Notes: generated from the sequence alone by a model not told the origin. A stretch of 35,497 nt of DNA from Lachnospiraceae bacterium (GCA_024698555.1 JAILRI010000102.1:1-35497); one strand, 5' to 3'; shown: positions 8,857 through 17,777, counted from the first letter of the stretch. Made by a program: numbers and translations.

Positions 8857-9783
8857 TCATTCGACCCCGACACGGTTTTTCAGGTACCGCATCTCCTTAA
8901 TGGCAAATCCGTCTTCGGGACAATGGTTAAGATATACACCCAAAAGCTTGTAGGCAAGTTCCATTTTCCCCTGCCGCTCGGCCATCACTATTTTGAATTT
9001 CAGCAAGTCTTCCTCCGGGCATCCGTTTATCGAAGCCTGCTCCATAAACTCTTCAGCCTGTGAAAAATAATATGACGGATCGTGTTCGTACTCTGCATAA
9101 GAGCTTATCTGCGCCGCGTCGAACATGACAGTGATGAGCGGAACATAATCTTTGATATATGCTGAATGACCTTTTGAATAAATGATCATATCATCGGCCA
9201 TTTTAAGCCTCGCGGTATAATCGGAGTTATTCTCATCAAGCCGGTAAAGCTTTAAGTACTCTTCGCCGGCATAGTCTTTCAGTTCGATAAGATTGACCAG
9301 TGCCTTTCTGTATTGCTCCGTATCGTTTCTCTGTGAATAGATATCCGAACGTATCTGAGCCGCCTCGATAAAAAAGGCGCCCGATTCCGTTCCGGCGCCG
9401 AGCAGCTCGGCGATCTCATCACATACTCTTGCCGCGCCCGCAAGATTGTTATCTTTTAGATATGCCTCCAGCATAGCCTTTCTCAGCGCAAGTGTGGTTT
9501 CTTTGTCTGTAATATCTGTCAGAACATGGAGAAACTCATCCACCGCCTCGGGATATCTTTGCAGCCTGAGAAGGTTGTAAGCGTGTCCGATATGAACTTC
9601 AGCCGCATCATCGCCGCTTTCAAGAGCAGAAATAAAGAAGGATTCCGCATCTTCATACTCTGCCCTGCCATACCGTAACGCGGCTTCACTATAGTAGCTT
9701 GCGGCTTCTTCACAGCCGCATAACAAAAAAGAAAAGACAAGCAGGAGTATGGTCACCGCGAATGTTTTCCTGCCTGTCCTCAT
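8857..9783 (-). CDS. TPR-repeat lipoprotein of unknown function
   Basis: About 308 residues. The N terminus has basic residues, a hydrophobic stretch and a lipobox-like LCGC, giving a lipidated cysteine near residue 24. It should therefore be anchored on the outer face of the membrane. The rest is helical and fits tetratricopeptide repeats: A-L-R-Y-G-R-A-E-Y-E-D-A spacing near residues 35-70 and LLRLQRYPEAVDEFL after it. The longest open frame begins at 9798, but GGAGGA sits about 6 bases before the ATG at 9783, so the shorter start is used. It follows the acyl-CoA synthetase gene by 27 bases and is followed by a good terminator, so it is probably the last gene of that transcript. TPR lipoproteins usually scaffold protein complexes; no specific role is supported here. 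Confidence 0.8.
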   Translation of the reverse strand: MRTGRKTFAVTILLLVFSFLLCGCEEAASYYSEAALRYGRAEYEDAESFFISALESGDDAAEVHIGHAYNLLRLQRYPEAVDEFLHVLTDITDKETTLALRKAMLEAYLKDNNLAGAARVCDEIAELLGAGTESGAFFIEAAQIRSDIYSQRNDTEQYRKALVNLIELKDYAGEEYLKLYRLDENNSDYTARLKMADDMIIYSKGHSAYIKDYVPLITVMFDAAQISSYAEYEHDPSYYFSQAEEFMEQASINGCPEEDLLKFKIVMAERQGKMELAYKLLGVYLNHCPEDGFAIKEMRYLKNRVGVE

Positions 9784-9810
9784 CTTCTTATCCTCCATAA
9801 TAAATGCCTG

Positions 9811-11484
9811 TTAAGCCTTCGTCTGTGCCCCGGCATCCTTATTGCGTATCTGGGCACGTTTTATCTTGCCTCCGAGTGTTTTGGGAAGTTCACTCACATA
9901 CTCAACTATTCTCGGATATTTGTAAGGAGCGGTGTTCTTCTTTACATGATTCTGCAATTCCTTGGTAAGCTCATCCGACGGCTCGTATCCCTTAGCCAGA
10001 ACCACGGTAGCCTTTACCACCTGACCTCTCACCGGATCGGGCGCAGCGGTAATGGCACATTCAATAACAGCCGGATGTGTTATGAGCGCGCTCTCTACTT
10101 CAAAAGGTCCGATACGGTATCCGGAGCATTTGATCACGTCATCATGTCTGCCGACGAACCAAAGATGTCCGTCCGAATCTCTCCACGCCACATCCTTAAG
10201 ATTATACGCACCGCTTCCGATAGCCTCCTTCGTAAGCTCCGGACTCTTATAGTAGCCGACAAACAGGCCGACAGGATAGTTTTTATACAGACCGCATATG
10301 GTGATCTCACCTTCCTCACCGTCTTCCGCCTCTTTCCCTTCGGAATTGATGAGCTTGAGATCATATATCGGTGAAGGCTTCCCCATAGAACCGGCCTTGG
10401 GCTCGAACCAGGGGAAATTGGCTGCCAGTACTGTTCCTTCAGACTGTCCGAAGCCTTCGGCAATAGTATGACCGGTAAAATCCCTCCATCTGTTTACAAC
10501 TTCGGGATTTAAGGGCTCACCGGCAGTACACCAGCGTTCAACCGAAGACAGGTCATACGCGCCCACATCCTCCTGAAGCATAAAACGATACATGGTGGGA
10601 GGCGCGCAGAACGTGGTCAGTTTATAATCCTGTATCTTCTGCAGGAGATTGACCGGAATGAATTTCTTCATGTCATAACAGAATACGGTCGCGCCTGCGA
10701 TCCACTGTCCGTAAATCTTTCCCCATCCGAACTTGGCCCATCCCGAATCGGAAACACTCATATGCAGCTTGTTTTCCTGTACGCACTGCCAGTATTTGGC
10801 CGTAACTATATGTCCGAGAGGATGTATATAGTTGTGGCTGACCATTTTGGGCATACCTGTGGTGCCTGATGTAAAATAAAGCTGCATAATATCGGAATTA
10901 TGCGTAGCCTGATCACCTGAAGGACGTTCTAAAACATCGCTCTCCTGGTCCATACCGTCATGAAGGTTCAGCCACCCTTCTCTGTGTCCGTTGGCCAGCA
11001 TAATGTTTTTTACAGTAGGACTCTCGGGAAGCGCGCCCTCTATCTGAGCCACCACAAAATCATCATCGAGAGCAATAAACATCTCTATGCCGGCGGCATT
11101 GGCTCTGTAAACCAGATCATGGGTGGTCAGCTGCAAAGTTCCGGGGATGATGATGACCCCGAGCTTGATCAAAGCCGTGGCGCATATCCAGTATTCATAC
11201 CTGCGGCGCAGTATCATCATAACCACACTGCCTTTTTTAAGCCCCAGCTTTTTGAAATAATTGGCTGCTTTATTTGAAAGCCTGCTTATATCTTCAAAAG
11301 TAAAGGTCCGCTCCTCACCATCATCATCGCACCAGACAAGCGCACGGTTGGAGGGTTTTTCCTTCGCCCATCCGTCCACAATATCCCATCCGAAGTTAAA
11401 ATCATCAGGTACATTAACGGTATAATTCTTTTTAAAGTCCTCGTACGAATCAAATTCTATACGGGGAAGATACTTTTCTAACAT
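9811..11484 (-). CDS. AMP-forming acyl-CoA synthetase (acetyl/medium-chain type)
   Basis: A 557-residue enzyme of the adenylate-forming (ANL) superfamily, which activates a carboxylic acid with ATP and transfers it to CoA. Signatures are the P-loop-like YFTSGTTGMPK, the GFGQSEGT adenine/acyl-site motif, the hinge region WFVGRHDDVIKCSGYRIGP, and the catalytic lysine K540 in GGKIKRA. The whole chain resembles acetyl-CoA-synthetase-like medium-chain ligases rather than long-chain FadD, but the acyl substrate cannot be read. The start at 11484 has AAGAAGG upstream; the longer open frame to 11538 has no RBS. An XRE-cupin regulator lies directly upstream, and the intervening DNA holds a promoter with a palindrome in its spacer, so regulation by that neighbour is likely (inference). 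Confidence 0.9.
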   Translation of the reverse strand: MLEKYLPRIEFDSYEDFKKNYTVNVPDDFNFGWDIVDGWAKEKPSNRALVWCDDDGEERTFTFEDISRLSNKAANYFKKLGLKKGSVVMMILRRRYEYWICATALIKLGVIIIPGTLQLTTHDLVYRANAAGIEMFIALDDDFVVAQIEGALPESPTVKNIMLANGHREGWLNLHDGMDQESDVLERPSGDQATHNSDIMQLYFTSGTTGMPKMVSHNYIHPLGHIVTAKYWQCVQENKLHMSVSDSGWAKFGWGKIYGQWIAGATVFCYDMKKFIPVNLLQKIQDYKLTTFCAPPTMYRFMLQEDVGAYDLSSVERWCTAGEPLNPEVVNRWRDFTGHTIAEGFGQSEGTVLAANFPWFEPKAGSMGKPSPIYDLKLINSEGKEAEDGEEGEITICGLYKNYPVGLFVGYYKSPELTKEAIGSGAYNLKDVAWRDSDGHLWFVGRHDDVIKCSGYRIGPFEVESALITHPAVIECAITAAPDPVRGQVVKATVVLAKGYEPSDELTKELQNHVKKNTAPYKYPRIVEYVSELPKTLGGKIKRAQIRNKDAGAQTKA

Positions 11485-11548
11485 TTTACTGCCTTCTTTC
11501 ACATACCAAAATGGATAAATAAGATAATTCTTACACAATCAGTCTACT

Positions 11549-11588
11549 TGAACATCGTTTTATACAAACTGAACATTGTTCATATCAA
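11549..11588 (-). promoter_or_regulatory. Promoter of the acyl-CoA synthetase gene with embedded operator-like repeats
   Basis: On the minus strand, TTGATA (11583-11588) and TATAAA (11559-11564) are 18 bases apart. The perfect palindrome TGAACATTGTTCA (11570-11582) fills nearly all of the spacer. A second copy, TGAACATCGTT (11549-11559), starts 21 bases away, which is two helical turns. Such placement would let a bound dimer block RNA polymerase. Confidence 0.65.
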
Positions 11589-11599
11589 TAATATCATGG

Positions 11600-12154
11600 T
11601 CAAATTTCCGCGATCATAGTCAGAAATGTTGCGGGTACATCGCTTCCACATCTTTGACCGTGAGGTATATTCGGGTCAAAATAAACGCTGTCCCCCTCAT
11701 CAAGTTCTATTTCCTTGTCGCCGATGACAACGATAACTTTCCCCGACATGCACAGGTTAAACTCCTCTCCCTTATGAGTGACCAATGCCACGGGCTTGTC
11801 CGAAGGATCGATAGTCACCAGCAGCGGCTGCATGATCTTTTTGGTAAATCTGTAGGCAAGATCCTTGAAATAGTAGCCCTTGATCCTGTCGATCACCTTG
11901 CCCTGACCTTTTCTGACAACGTGATATGTAGTAAGATTGGCCGCTTCTCCTGTCAGTATCTCGGCAAAATCCACATTGCAGAACTTGGATATCTGGTAAA
12001 TAACACTGATGGGAATATCCTGTCCCGATGCCTCATATGAAGCATAAAGTTCCGAGTCGATCCCAAGCTCTTTCGCAAATTCCTCCTGCGTGTATCCGCA
12101 GGCGTCACGCAGCCCGGCAATCCTTAACGCAATCTCTTTGATCTCATCATCCAT
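11600..12154 (-). CDS. XRE-family regulator with C-terminal cupin sensor
   Basis: A 184-residue predicted transcription factor. Residues about 8-62 form the Cro/C1-type helix-turn-helix (RIAGLRDACGYTQEEFAKELG, then SYEASGQDIP). Residues about 110-182 form a cupin barrel: HKGEEFNLCMSGKVIVVIGDKEIELDEGDSVYFDPNIPHGQ. GGAGGA stands 7 bases before the ATG at 12154, so the longer frame to 12193 is not used. In many Clostridia, regulators of this build are encoded beside acyl-CoA synthetases and are thought to sense small carboxylic or CoA-linked metabolites. The adjacent synthetase promoter carries a palindromic site that this protein could bind. The ligand is unknown. Confidence 0.88.
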   Translation of the reverse strand: MDDEIKEIALRIAGLRDACGYTQEEFAKELGIDSELYASYEASGQDIPISVIYQISKFCNVDFAEILTGEAANLTTYHVVRKGQGKVIDRIKGYYFKDLAYRFTKKIMQPLLVTIDPSDKPVALVTHKGEEFNLCMSGKVIVVIGDKEIELDEGDSVYFDPNIPHGQRCGSDVPATFLTMIAEI

Positions 12155-12181
12155 AAGTAATCCTCCGTCAATATAAAGAAG

Positions 12182-12210
12182 AGTATATATCAATATCTTT
12201 CAAAAAACAA
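12182..12210 (-). promoter_or_regulatory. Candidate promoter of the XRE-cupin gene
   Basis: On the minus strand, TTGTTT (12205-12210) and TATACT (12182-12187) are spaced by 17 bases, in the 73-base gap after the dihydropyrimidinase-type gene. The -10 is good and the -35 is moderate. No copy of the TGAACAT repeat found at the synthetase promoter is present here. Confidence 0.45.
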
Positions 12211-12227
12211 CCGTAAAAAATATTAAT

Positions 12228-13604
12228 TCAGTTCATGCCATAACAGCAGGATGTTTCGCGGCGGATCAGCCGACCGTATCCGGCCTCACCTGTAAACTCC
12301 CCTTCACGGTACACGATCCTGCCTCTGGAAACTGTCATAACCGGATACCCCGTCAGCTCTTTTCCTTCATAGATCGTGTAGTCCGTTCTCGAATGCATAT
12401 TCTTTTTTGTTATCGTAAAATGCTTTTGCGGATCATACAGAACCAGATCTGCATCTTTTCCGACAGCAACATTTCCCTTCTGACTGCACCCAAACAGCTT
12501 CGATGGATTGTTTGAACAAAGTTCAACTGCCCTTTCAAAGCTGATCATACCTCTGTTCGCCGCATCCAACATATAGGGATACATGTTTTCTATCCCCATA
12601 AGACCATTGGGCGCCTTGGTAAAATCGGAAATACCCCACTCTTTTTCGTAGCTTTGTGAGGGGCAATGGTCGGTCGAAATAACATCTATGGCACCTGACC
12701 GCACTCCATCCCAAAGTTTATCTCTGCTTTGTTCACCTTTCATCGGGGGCGAGCAAATGAACCTGACACCGTCCCCGCGTTTATAAACCTCGTTTGTAAA
12801 CTCCAGATATTGTGGACAGGTTTCGGCATAAACCCTTATTTCCTTTTCCTTGCAGGAGGAAATATATGTCTCGCCGGCCGCATTTCCCAGATGCACTATA
12901 TAGACCGGCGCGCCTGCGGCCAAAGCAAGCTTGACTGCTCTGATATCCGCTTCCTCTTCCGCAGCCTCCGGCCTGGACAGATAGTGATACCATGCACTGT
13001 CCGTTTTCCCCTTTTCGATCAGTTCTTCGCGGTTGACTCTCACCATAGCGTCACTTTCCGCATGAACAGTGATCAGTATCTGATGAGCCGCGGCAGCTTT
13101 AAGCAATTTGTACAGGCTGTAATCATCCAGTCCGAACGCGTATGTCATATATGCCTTTATACTGGTAAAGCCCTGCTTTCTCATTTCCTCCAGCTCGCTC
13201 AGACGTTCCGGGTTTACTTCACTGATCCCTCCGTGAAACGCGTAATCCACACATGCTTTTTCCCTTGCAAGCAGGTATCTGGACTGGATCTCATCGAGCA
13301 TGGATCTGCCGTTTTCCTGCAGTGTATAATCAAATACAGTCGTTATTCCTCCACAGGCTGCCGCTACAGTTCCCGACTCATAATCATCCGCGCTGTATGT
13401 ATCTCCCATCTTCATTTCCAGATGGGTATGCGAGTCGATTCCGCCGGGCAATACGAACAATCCGTCTGCTTCGATAACATTTTCCGCGGTTATCGAAGCG
13501 ATTTCAGGTGATATTTCGGATATAATCCCATCCGTTATACGAACATCACCCTTAAACCGGCCGTCAGGATTAATGACAGTACCGCCTTTGATAATGTAAT
13601 CCAT
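12228..13604 (-). CDS. hydA: Dihydropyrimidinase/hydantoinase-type amidohydrolase
   Basis: A 458-residue cytoplasmic metal-dependent hydrolase of the amidohydrolase superfamily, which opens cyclic amides such as dihydrouracil or hydantoins. The binuclear metal site is complete: H59 and H61 in GIDSHTHLE, K150 (the lysine that becomes carbamylated) in SIKAYMTY, H181 in VHAES, H238 in VHLGNAAG and D312 in STDHCP. The start is the ATG at 13604. A TTG at 13610 extends the open frame but sits on top of the GAGGG RBS. The stop of the upstream glycosyl-hydrolase-like gene is only 15 bases away, so it is probably co-transcribed with the signalling genes. No partner enzymes of pyrimidine catabolism are in the window, so the real substrate remains open. 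Confidence 0.9.
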   Translation of the reverse strand: MDYIIKGGTVINPDGRFKGDVRITDGIISEISPEIASITAENVIEADGLFVLPGGIDSHTHLEMKMGDTYSADDYESGTVAAACGGITTVFDYTLQENGRSMLDEIQSRYLLAREKACVDYAFHGGISEVNPERLSELEEMRKQGFTSIKAYMTYAFGLDDYSLYKLLKAAAAHQILITVHAESDAMVRVNREELIEKGKTDSAWYHYLSRPEAAEEEADIRAVKLALAAGAPVYIVHLGNAAGETYISSCKEKEIRVYAETCPQYLEFTNEVYKRGDGVRFICSPPMKGEQSRDKLWDGVRSGAIDVISTDHCPSQSYEKEWGISDFTKAPNGLMGIENMYPYMLDAANRGMISFERAVELCSNNPSKLFGCSQKGNVAVGKDADLVLYDPQKHFTITKKNMHSRTDYTIYEGKELTGYPVMTVSRGRIVYREGEFTGEAGYGRLIRRETSCCYGMN

Positions 13605-13619
13605 AGACAAACCCTCATT

Positions 13620-14954
13620 CTACTCTTGTAGCAGTGCATCTTTTGTATAGTTTATACCCGCATTCCACAACAGCCACTCATTATATCCCGCGTCATATAC
13701 TGCCTGGATCTGTCCTCTGACTTCATTTTTACCATAGTTCAGATAATGACGCAGCCAGCTGGCTGTAAAGTCCTGAAGCCACGGCCTGACCTCCGCCTTA
13801 TTGCCGGTATCATCGATCATATACAGCACCTTCTGGGAAGCCATCAAAGCCTGATATACCAGTTCATACGGATGGCAGTCCGGATAATCAAGGTTATAAT
13901 ACCCGTCGGCGTAATGTGAAGGGTACACCATGGGACATATATAATCAAGGTACTGGGCCATCTGGAAGTAACTCTGCCCTACTATCCTGGCATCAACAGA
14001 TGAAGTCATGATCGCGCCGTATACATCGCAGGAAACAAAAGCCCCGAGGGGTTTGATCTCTTCACAGATACGTTTTATTCCCGAAGTGATAACTTCTATC
14101 CTGGTCATTTCCTCCGCTTTGGGTCCGAAATTCACATTGGCCATACCCTTATCTGTCGAAAAACGTATGTAGTCGAGGTTGACCTCATCAAAACCTACCG
14201 CGACACACTGTTTGCACACCTCTATCAGATAATCCCAAACCGCGTCTTCATAAGGATTGACCCATGCCAGCCCCGAACGGTCCCTGAACAGCGTTCCGTC
14301 ATTGTTATAGAGAGCCAGCTCCGGTTTTTTCTCCGCAAGAATAGGATCCTTTAAGGTAACCACACGCGCGATAAGATACACCCCATGATCCTTAAGCTTT
14401 TTGACGGTACTTTCGATATTGCCGATGGTCGCCGAACATGCACCGATCTCCTTTGCCACGTCATAGTCCATCTGGTAGGTGATATATCCCGCATCTGACT
14501 TTATATCGATGACCATGGCGTTAAGCTCGGTTTCGTCAACCAGCTCTATGGCATCATTCAATTTTTTATTGATATAAGCAGATGAAACATATATGCCTTT
14601 TGCGTCTACCCTTTCTCTCCTGTCGTCAAAATCCGCCATCCAGACATCATCATCCATGGCATATCCGGTATCGGGAACAGCCTCTTCCTCGGTCTGGGTG
14701 GGAGAATACCAGAATCCGTAAATGCCCGTCTGCGGATTGGACTCATCATCCTCCATGGCCTGAGCCGGAGAACTGTCCCTTTGATCATCCGCGGAAGCGG
14801 TACTTTGTTCCTCCATGATCCTGAAATAATACCTCGTCCCAAAAAAGCCTGCCAGTCCGATAACCACCGCGGCGATCACGGTAACGATAAGTGCGTTTTT
14901 ACGGCGGCGTTTTCTTCTGCGTTCTCCACCGTAGTCTATATACATATCGTTCAT
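13620..14954 (-). CDS. Membrane-anchored glycosyl-hydrolase-like protein (DUF4015 type)
   Basis: A 444-residue protein with a highly basic N terminus (RRRKRRRKN, 12-20) and one transmembrane segment at about 21-41. An acidic, low-complexity linker follows (about 48-110), then an extracytoplasmic TIM-barrel-like domain (about 115-440). The domain contains AMVIDIKSD near its first strand, FDEVNLDYIRF, and YICPMVYPSHYA, which match the putative glycosyl hydrolase family DUF4015 as I remember it. Such proteins probably act on cell-envelope or extracellular polysaccharide, but activity is not proven for the family. Its ATG overlaps the stop of the receiver/HD-GYP gene by four bases (ATGA), so translation is coupled. 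That suggests an envelope function tied to c-di-GMP signalling (inference). Confidence 0.8.
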   Translation of the reverse strand: MNDMYIDYGGERRRKRRRKNALIVTVIAAVVIGLAGFFGTRYYFRIMEEQSTASADDQRDSSPAQAMEDDESNPQTGIYGFWYSPTQTEEEAVPDTGYAMDDDVWMADFDDRRERVDAKGIYVSSAYINKKLNDAIELVDETELNAMVIDIKSDAGYITYQMDYDVAKEIGACSATIGNIESTVKKLKDHGVYLIARVVTLKDPILAEKKPELALYNNDGTLFRDRSGLAWVNPYEDAVWDYLIEVCKQCVAVGFDEVNLDYIRFSTDKGMANVNFGPKAEEMTRIEVITSGIKRICEEIKPLGAFVSCDVYGAIMTSSVDARIVGQSYFQMAQYLDYICPMVYPSHYADGYYNLDYPDCHPYELVYQALMASQKVLYMIDDTGNKAEVRPWLQDFTASWLRHYLNYGKNEVRGQIQAVYDAGYNEWLLWNAGINYTKDALLQE

Positions 14955-16030
14955 TTACTCTTCCTCTGCAGCTGGCCCTCGAGTCTGCCCATTATATCCA
15001 CTATATCGGGATCAAAGCTCTTTCCGGCCTCCTGTTTTATGATCCATAAAGCGGCTTCATGTGAAAATGCCGGCTTATATGCCCTTTCATTGACCAGCGC
15101 GTCATAAGTATCCACTGCTGCCATGATGCGTGCAGCCAATGGTATATCATTGCCGGAAAGGCCTTCCGGATATCCGCCTCCGTCCCACCTCTCATGATGA
15201 TAGCGGGCTATATCCATGGCCATCCTGATAAAGCCGTTATCTTCATCTTCGCTGTAAAAACCTTTAAGCATTTCTACCCCGGCGGTAGTATGTGTCATCA
15301 TGACGCGGTATTCGTCTTCGTCAAGCCGCCTGTCCTTCTGCAGGATCTTGTCCGGTACAGTCATTTTGCCAATATCATGGAGCTGTGACGCAACCTCGAT
15401 CATATTGATAAAATCACTTGTTATCTGTTTTTCATATTTACGGGTAAAAGACAGTCCCATTGCGATCAGACGGCAGTTTTTTGAAACATTTTCAAGATGT
15501 GTGCCGGTCCAGTCATCCTTCTGTGCGGTGAGCTTTCCCAAAGCACGTACCATGTTGAAGCGTTCGGCTTCTATTTTCATCAGCTGGCGCGAAACAAGTG
15601 AGTGCAGTTTTTTGTTGGAACTGGTCAGCTCCTGCTGCATCCTGTACATTCTCAGGTGCATATTGACACGTAAAATCACCTCAACTTTTTCAAAAGGTTT
15701 GGTGATGTAATCCGCTCCCCCGCACTCAAAGCCCTTGATCCTGTCTTCACTCGAAGTCAGACCCGAAACAAATATCACAGGAATGTCTCTGGTCTTCACA
15801 TCTTTTTTCAGTATTCTGCAATACTCATATCCGCTCATATGCGGCATGGTAACATCAAGCAGTATCAGATCCGGCAGTTCAGCCTCCACTGCCATCATCG
15901 CGTGACGCACATTGGAAACCGGGCGTGAAATAAAGCCTGCTTCCCTGATGATATCAGCAAGCGATGCCAGATTCAAATGTACATCATCTATGATAAGAAT
16001 GTTTTCCCGTTCAGTCCTGCCAAATTCCAT
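14951..16030 (-). CDS. Response regulator with HD-GYP output domain
   Basis: A 359-residue two-domain protein. Receiver domain, residues about 9-128: acidic pocket DD at 15-16, phospho-acceptor D59 in LLDVTMP, and K111 in TKPF. HD-GYP domain, about 165-350: metal-binding H218-D219 in LHDIGK, the HHERWDGGGYPEGL loop with GYP at 286-288, and the following IPLAARI. HD-GYP domains hydrolyse cyclic di-GMP, and the key residues are all present, so this should be an active phosphodiesterase controlled by phosphorylation. It follows the histidine kinase by 41 bases and overlaps the next gene by four, so the kinase upstream is the probable partner. Confidence 0.92.
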   Translation of the reverse strand: MEFGRTERENILIIDDVHLNLASLADIIREAGFISRPVSNVRHAMMAVEAELPDLILLDVTMPHMSGYEYCRILKKDVKTRDIPVIFVSGLTSSEDRIKGFECGGADYITKPFEKVEVILRVNMHLRMYRMQQELTSSNKKLHSLVSRQLMKIEAERFNMVRALGKLTAQKDDWTGTHLENVSKNCRLIAMGLSFTRKYEKQITSDFINMIEVASQLHDIGKMTVPDKILQKDRRLDEDEYRVMMTHTTAGVEMLKGFYSEDEDNGFIRMAMDIARYHHERWDGGGYPEGLSGNDIPLAARIMAAVDTYDALVNERAYKPAFSHEAALWIIKQEAGKSFDPDIVDIMGRLEGQLQRKSK

Positions 16031-16071
16031 AACCCCTCATTCCTCCCGGTCCGTCCCTTAATGAATTTCTG

Positions 16072-17547
16072 TCAGTCCTCAACCGTCAGAAGCTCATCCA
16101 TCAAGGCCGCCAGCCTGATAGCCTCCGTATAGTTTTCCTTCCTTACATTGAGCAGCATGGAAAATGCGGTCTTCTTCAGATCCGCTCCCACCTGCGCGGA
16201 CAGGTTTTTGATCGTTTGCGCAAAGCCCTCTGCCTTTTCCCAGGCCCCCAGTCCCAGACATATCTTCAGTTTTTCCAGTTCCTCCAGGATCTGTTGGCGT
16301 ATCTCCGTATCATCTGCCGGCTCTTTCCCCCATTCCGTCCGGTCATCCTGTTCGGGATCCCCTGTCTTTGTATCCGGATTATTCCTCAAAGAAACAAATG
16401 CTCCGTAATCAGCTCCTTTAGTATGATCCGCAGGCTTACCCCTGAGCATCTTCGAATAATCAAAGCTCCCTTCCGGAAAACTCATACTGGCGCCTGCATT
16501 CGCGTCCCGCACTTTAACTGTAAATGAAAATGTACTTCCTTCACCTTTTTGCGAATCAACGTTGATAGTACCGCCCATAAGTCCTATCAGCTGTTTGGTG
16601 ATGGCCAGCCCAAGTCCGGTTCCCCCAAACCGCCGGGTAATGGTTCCGTCAACCTGTGAAAAGCTCTTGAACAGCTTATCCTTTTCATCATCCGAAATAC
16701 CGATCCCGGTATCAATGATAAGGAAAAACAGCTCGATCTCTCCGTTAGGAAGCCTGTTTGCGGTAAGTTCAAGCCCGATATGTCCGGAAGAAGTAAATTT
16801 CACCGCATTGGACAGGAGATTGTTCAGAACCTGCCCCAGTCTTAACTCGTCTGAAATGATCCTGTCCGGTATCGGACCGCTGATATTCACCAGAAGCTTA
16901 ATCCCCTTTTCATTGATCTTGCCCACGTGAAGCGCCAGCGTATCCTTAATTAGTTTTTCCAGTGAAAATTCATTGTTTTCGATATGCATCTTCCCTGCTT
17001 CGATCTTTGAATAATCCAGCAGATCATTAACGATCTTGGACATATTGTCGCAGCAATGAATGATAATGCCTACAGCCTCCTGCTGTTCCAACGTAAGTTC
17101 CGTCGCCTCAAGTCCCTCTGCCATGCCCTTGATCCCATTGATCGGGGTACGCAGCTCATGCGTAATATTGGCCGTAAACTCGTTTTTAAACTTCGTTGCC
17201 GCTTTCGACTCCTCCACAGCCATATTATGTCCGTCGACCGCTCCTTTTCTTTCGGTATCGTCAACCGCAAACACACAGGTAAGACCATCCTGATCAAGCT
17301 TCTTTGAAGTCAGCCTCACCGGATAGCACGTGCCGTTTGAGCGATATGCGAAAGCCTCTGTATCAACATTTTCGTGAAAATCGATCCTGGGATAAACAGT
17401 ATCTATCTCCACGCCATCAAACCCCGGATACCCTGTTTCCAAAAAGGCATTGTGGTTTGCATACAGGATTTTACCCGTATCGTCTGTTATAAAAACAGTT
17501 TCGCTGCTTTCATCAAGAGCTTTTTTGTAAATATCTTCATTAATCAT
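16072..17547 (-). CDS. PAS sensor histidine kinase with degenerate HPt-like C terminus
   Basis: A 491-residue soluble kinase without membrane segments. A PAS domain covers about 5-100 (AGKILYANHNAF-type core, ending in the usual DDTERK). The dimerisation/phosphoacceptor domain carries H130 in NITHELRTPING. The ATPase domain has the N box (LNNLLSNAVKFT), DTGIGI (279-284) and GGTGLGL (308-314), so the kinase should be active. The C-terminal region (about 415-485) resembles a histidine phosphotransfer domain, but the position of the essential histidine is Q444 (FAQTIKNLSAQVGA). It may be a docking or dimerisation remnant. There is no receiver domain in the chain. The start at 17547 has AGAGG upstream; the open frame continues to 17601 without an RBS. 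It is first in the operon with the HD-GYP response regulator. Confidence 0.9.
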   Translation of the reverse strand: MINEDIYKKALDESSETVFITDDTGKILYANHNAFLETGYPGFDGVEIDTVYPRIDFHENVDTEAFAYRSNGTCYPVRLTSKKLDQDGLTCVFAVDDTERKGAVDGHNMAVEESKAATKFKNEFTANITHELRTPINGIKGMAEGLEATELTLEQQEAVGIIIHCCDNMSKIVNDLLDYSKIEAGKMHIENNEFSLEKLIKDTLALHVGKINEKGIKLLVNISGPIPDRIISDELRLGQVLNNLLSNAVKFTSSGHIGLELTANRLPNGEIELFFLIIDTGIGISDDEKDKLFKSFSQVDGTITRRFGGTGLGLAITKQLIGLMGGTINVDSQKGEGSTFSFTVKVRDANAGASMSFPEGSFDYSKMLRGKPADHTKGADYGAFVSLRNNPDTKTGDPEQDDRTEWGKEPADDTEIRQQILEELEKLKICLGLGAWEKAEGFAQTIKNLSAQVGADLKKTAFSMLLNVRKENYTEAIRLAALMDELLTVED

Positions 17548-17605
17548 CTGGTAACCTCTAACAGCCGGTAATGGTACTGTCATGCACAAAGCCATATACA
17601 TTTTT

Positions 17606-17634
17606 ATTTTACCACAGATCGTTCATGCCTGCAA
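17606..17634 (-). promoter_or_regulatory. Promoter of the histidine kinase/HD-GYP operon
   Basis: On the minus strand, TTGCAG (17629-17634) and TAAAAT (17606-17611) are separated by 17 bases, about 60 bases before the chosen kinase start. Its position overlaps the 5' end of the longer open frame's upstream region and supports the shorter start. Confidence 0.6.
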
Positions 17635-17747
17635 CTGCCTGAATTAAATAACGTAGTTACTATCCCACAAAAACGGGCTTTTGGCAGGTTTCCGGCTGTC
17701 GTGGTTGTGATTGGCAATAGTTTACTTCATTTTTATTGATTTTATGC

Positions 17748-17777
17748 TTGACATATTCGCATAATGTGATGTATTAT
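17748..17777 (+). promoter_or_regulatory. Promoter of the small XRE regulator
   Basis: A perfect TTGACA (17748-17753) is followed after 18 bases by TATTAT (17772-17777). The start codon lies 38 bases downstream with AGGGGGT before it. Confidence 0.75.

Noticed and set aside
12729-13511. 260-residue plus-strand open frame inside the amidohydrolase gene
   Set aside because: It is antisense to a gene with a complete metal-site set; the reading is a mirror effect of codon bias.
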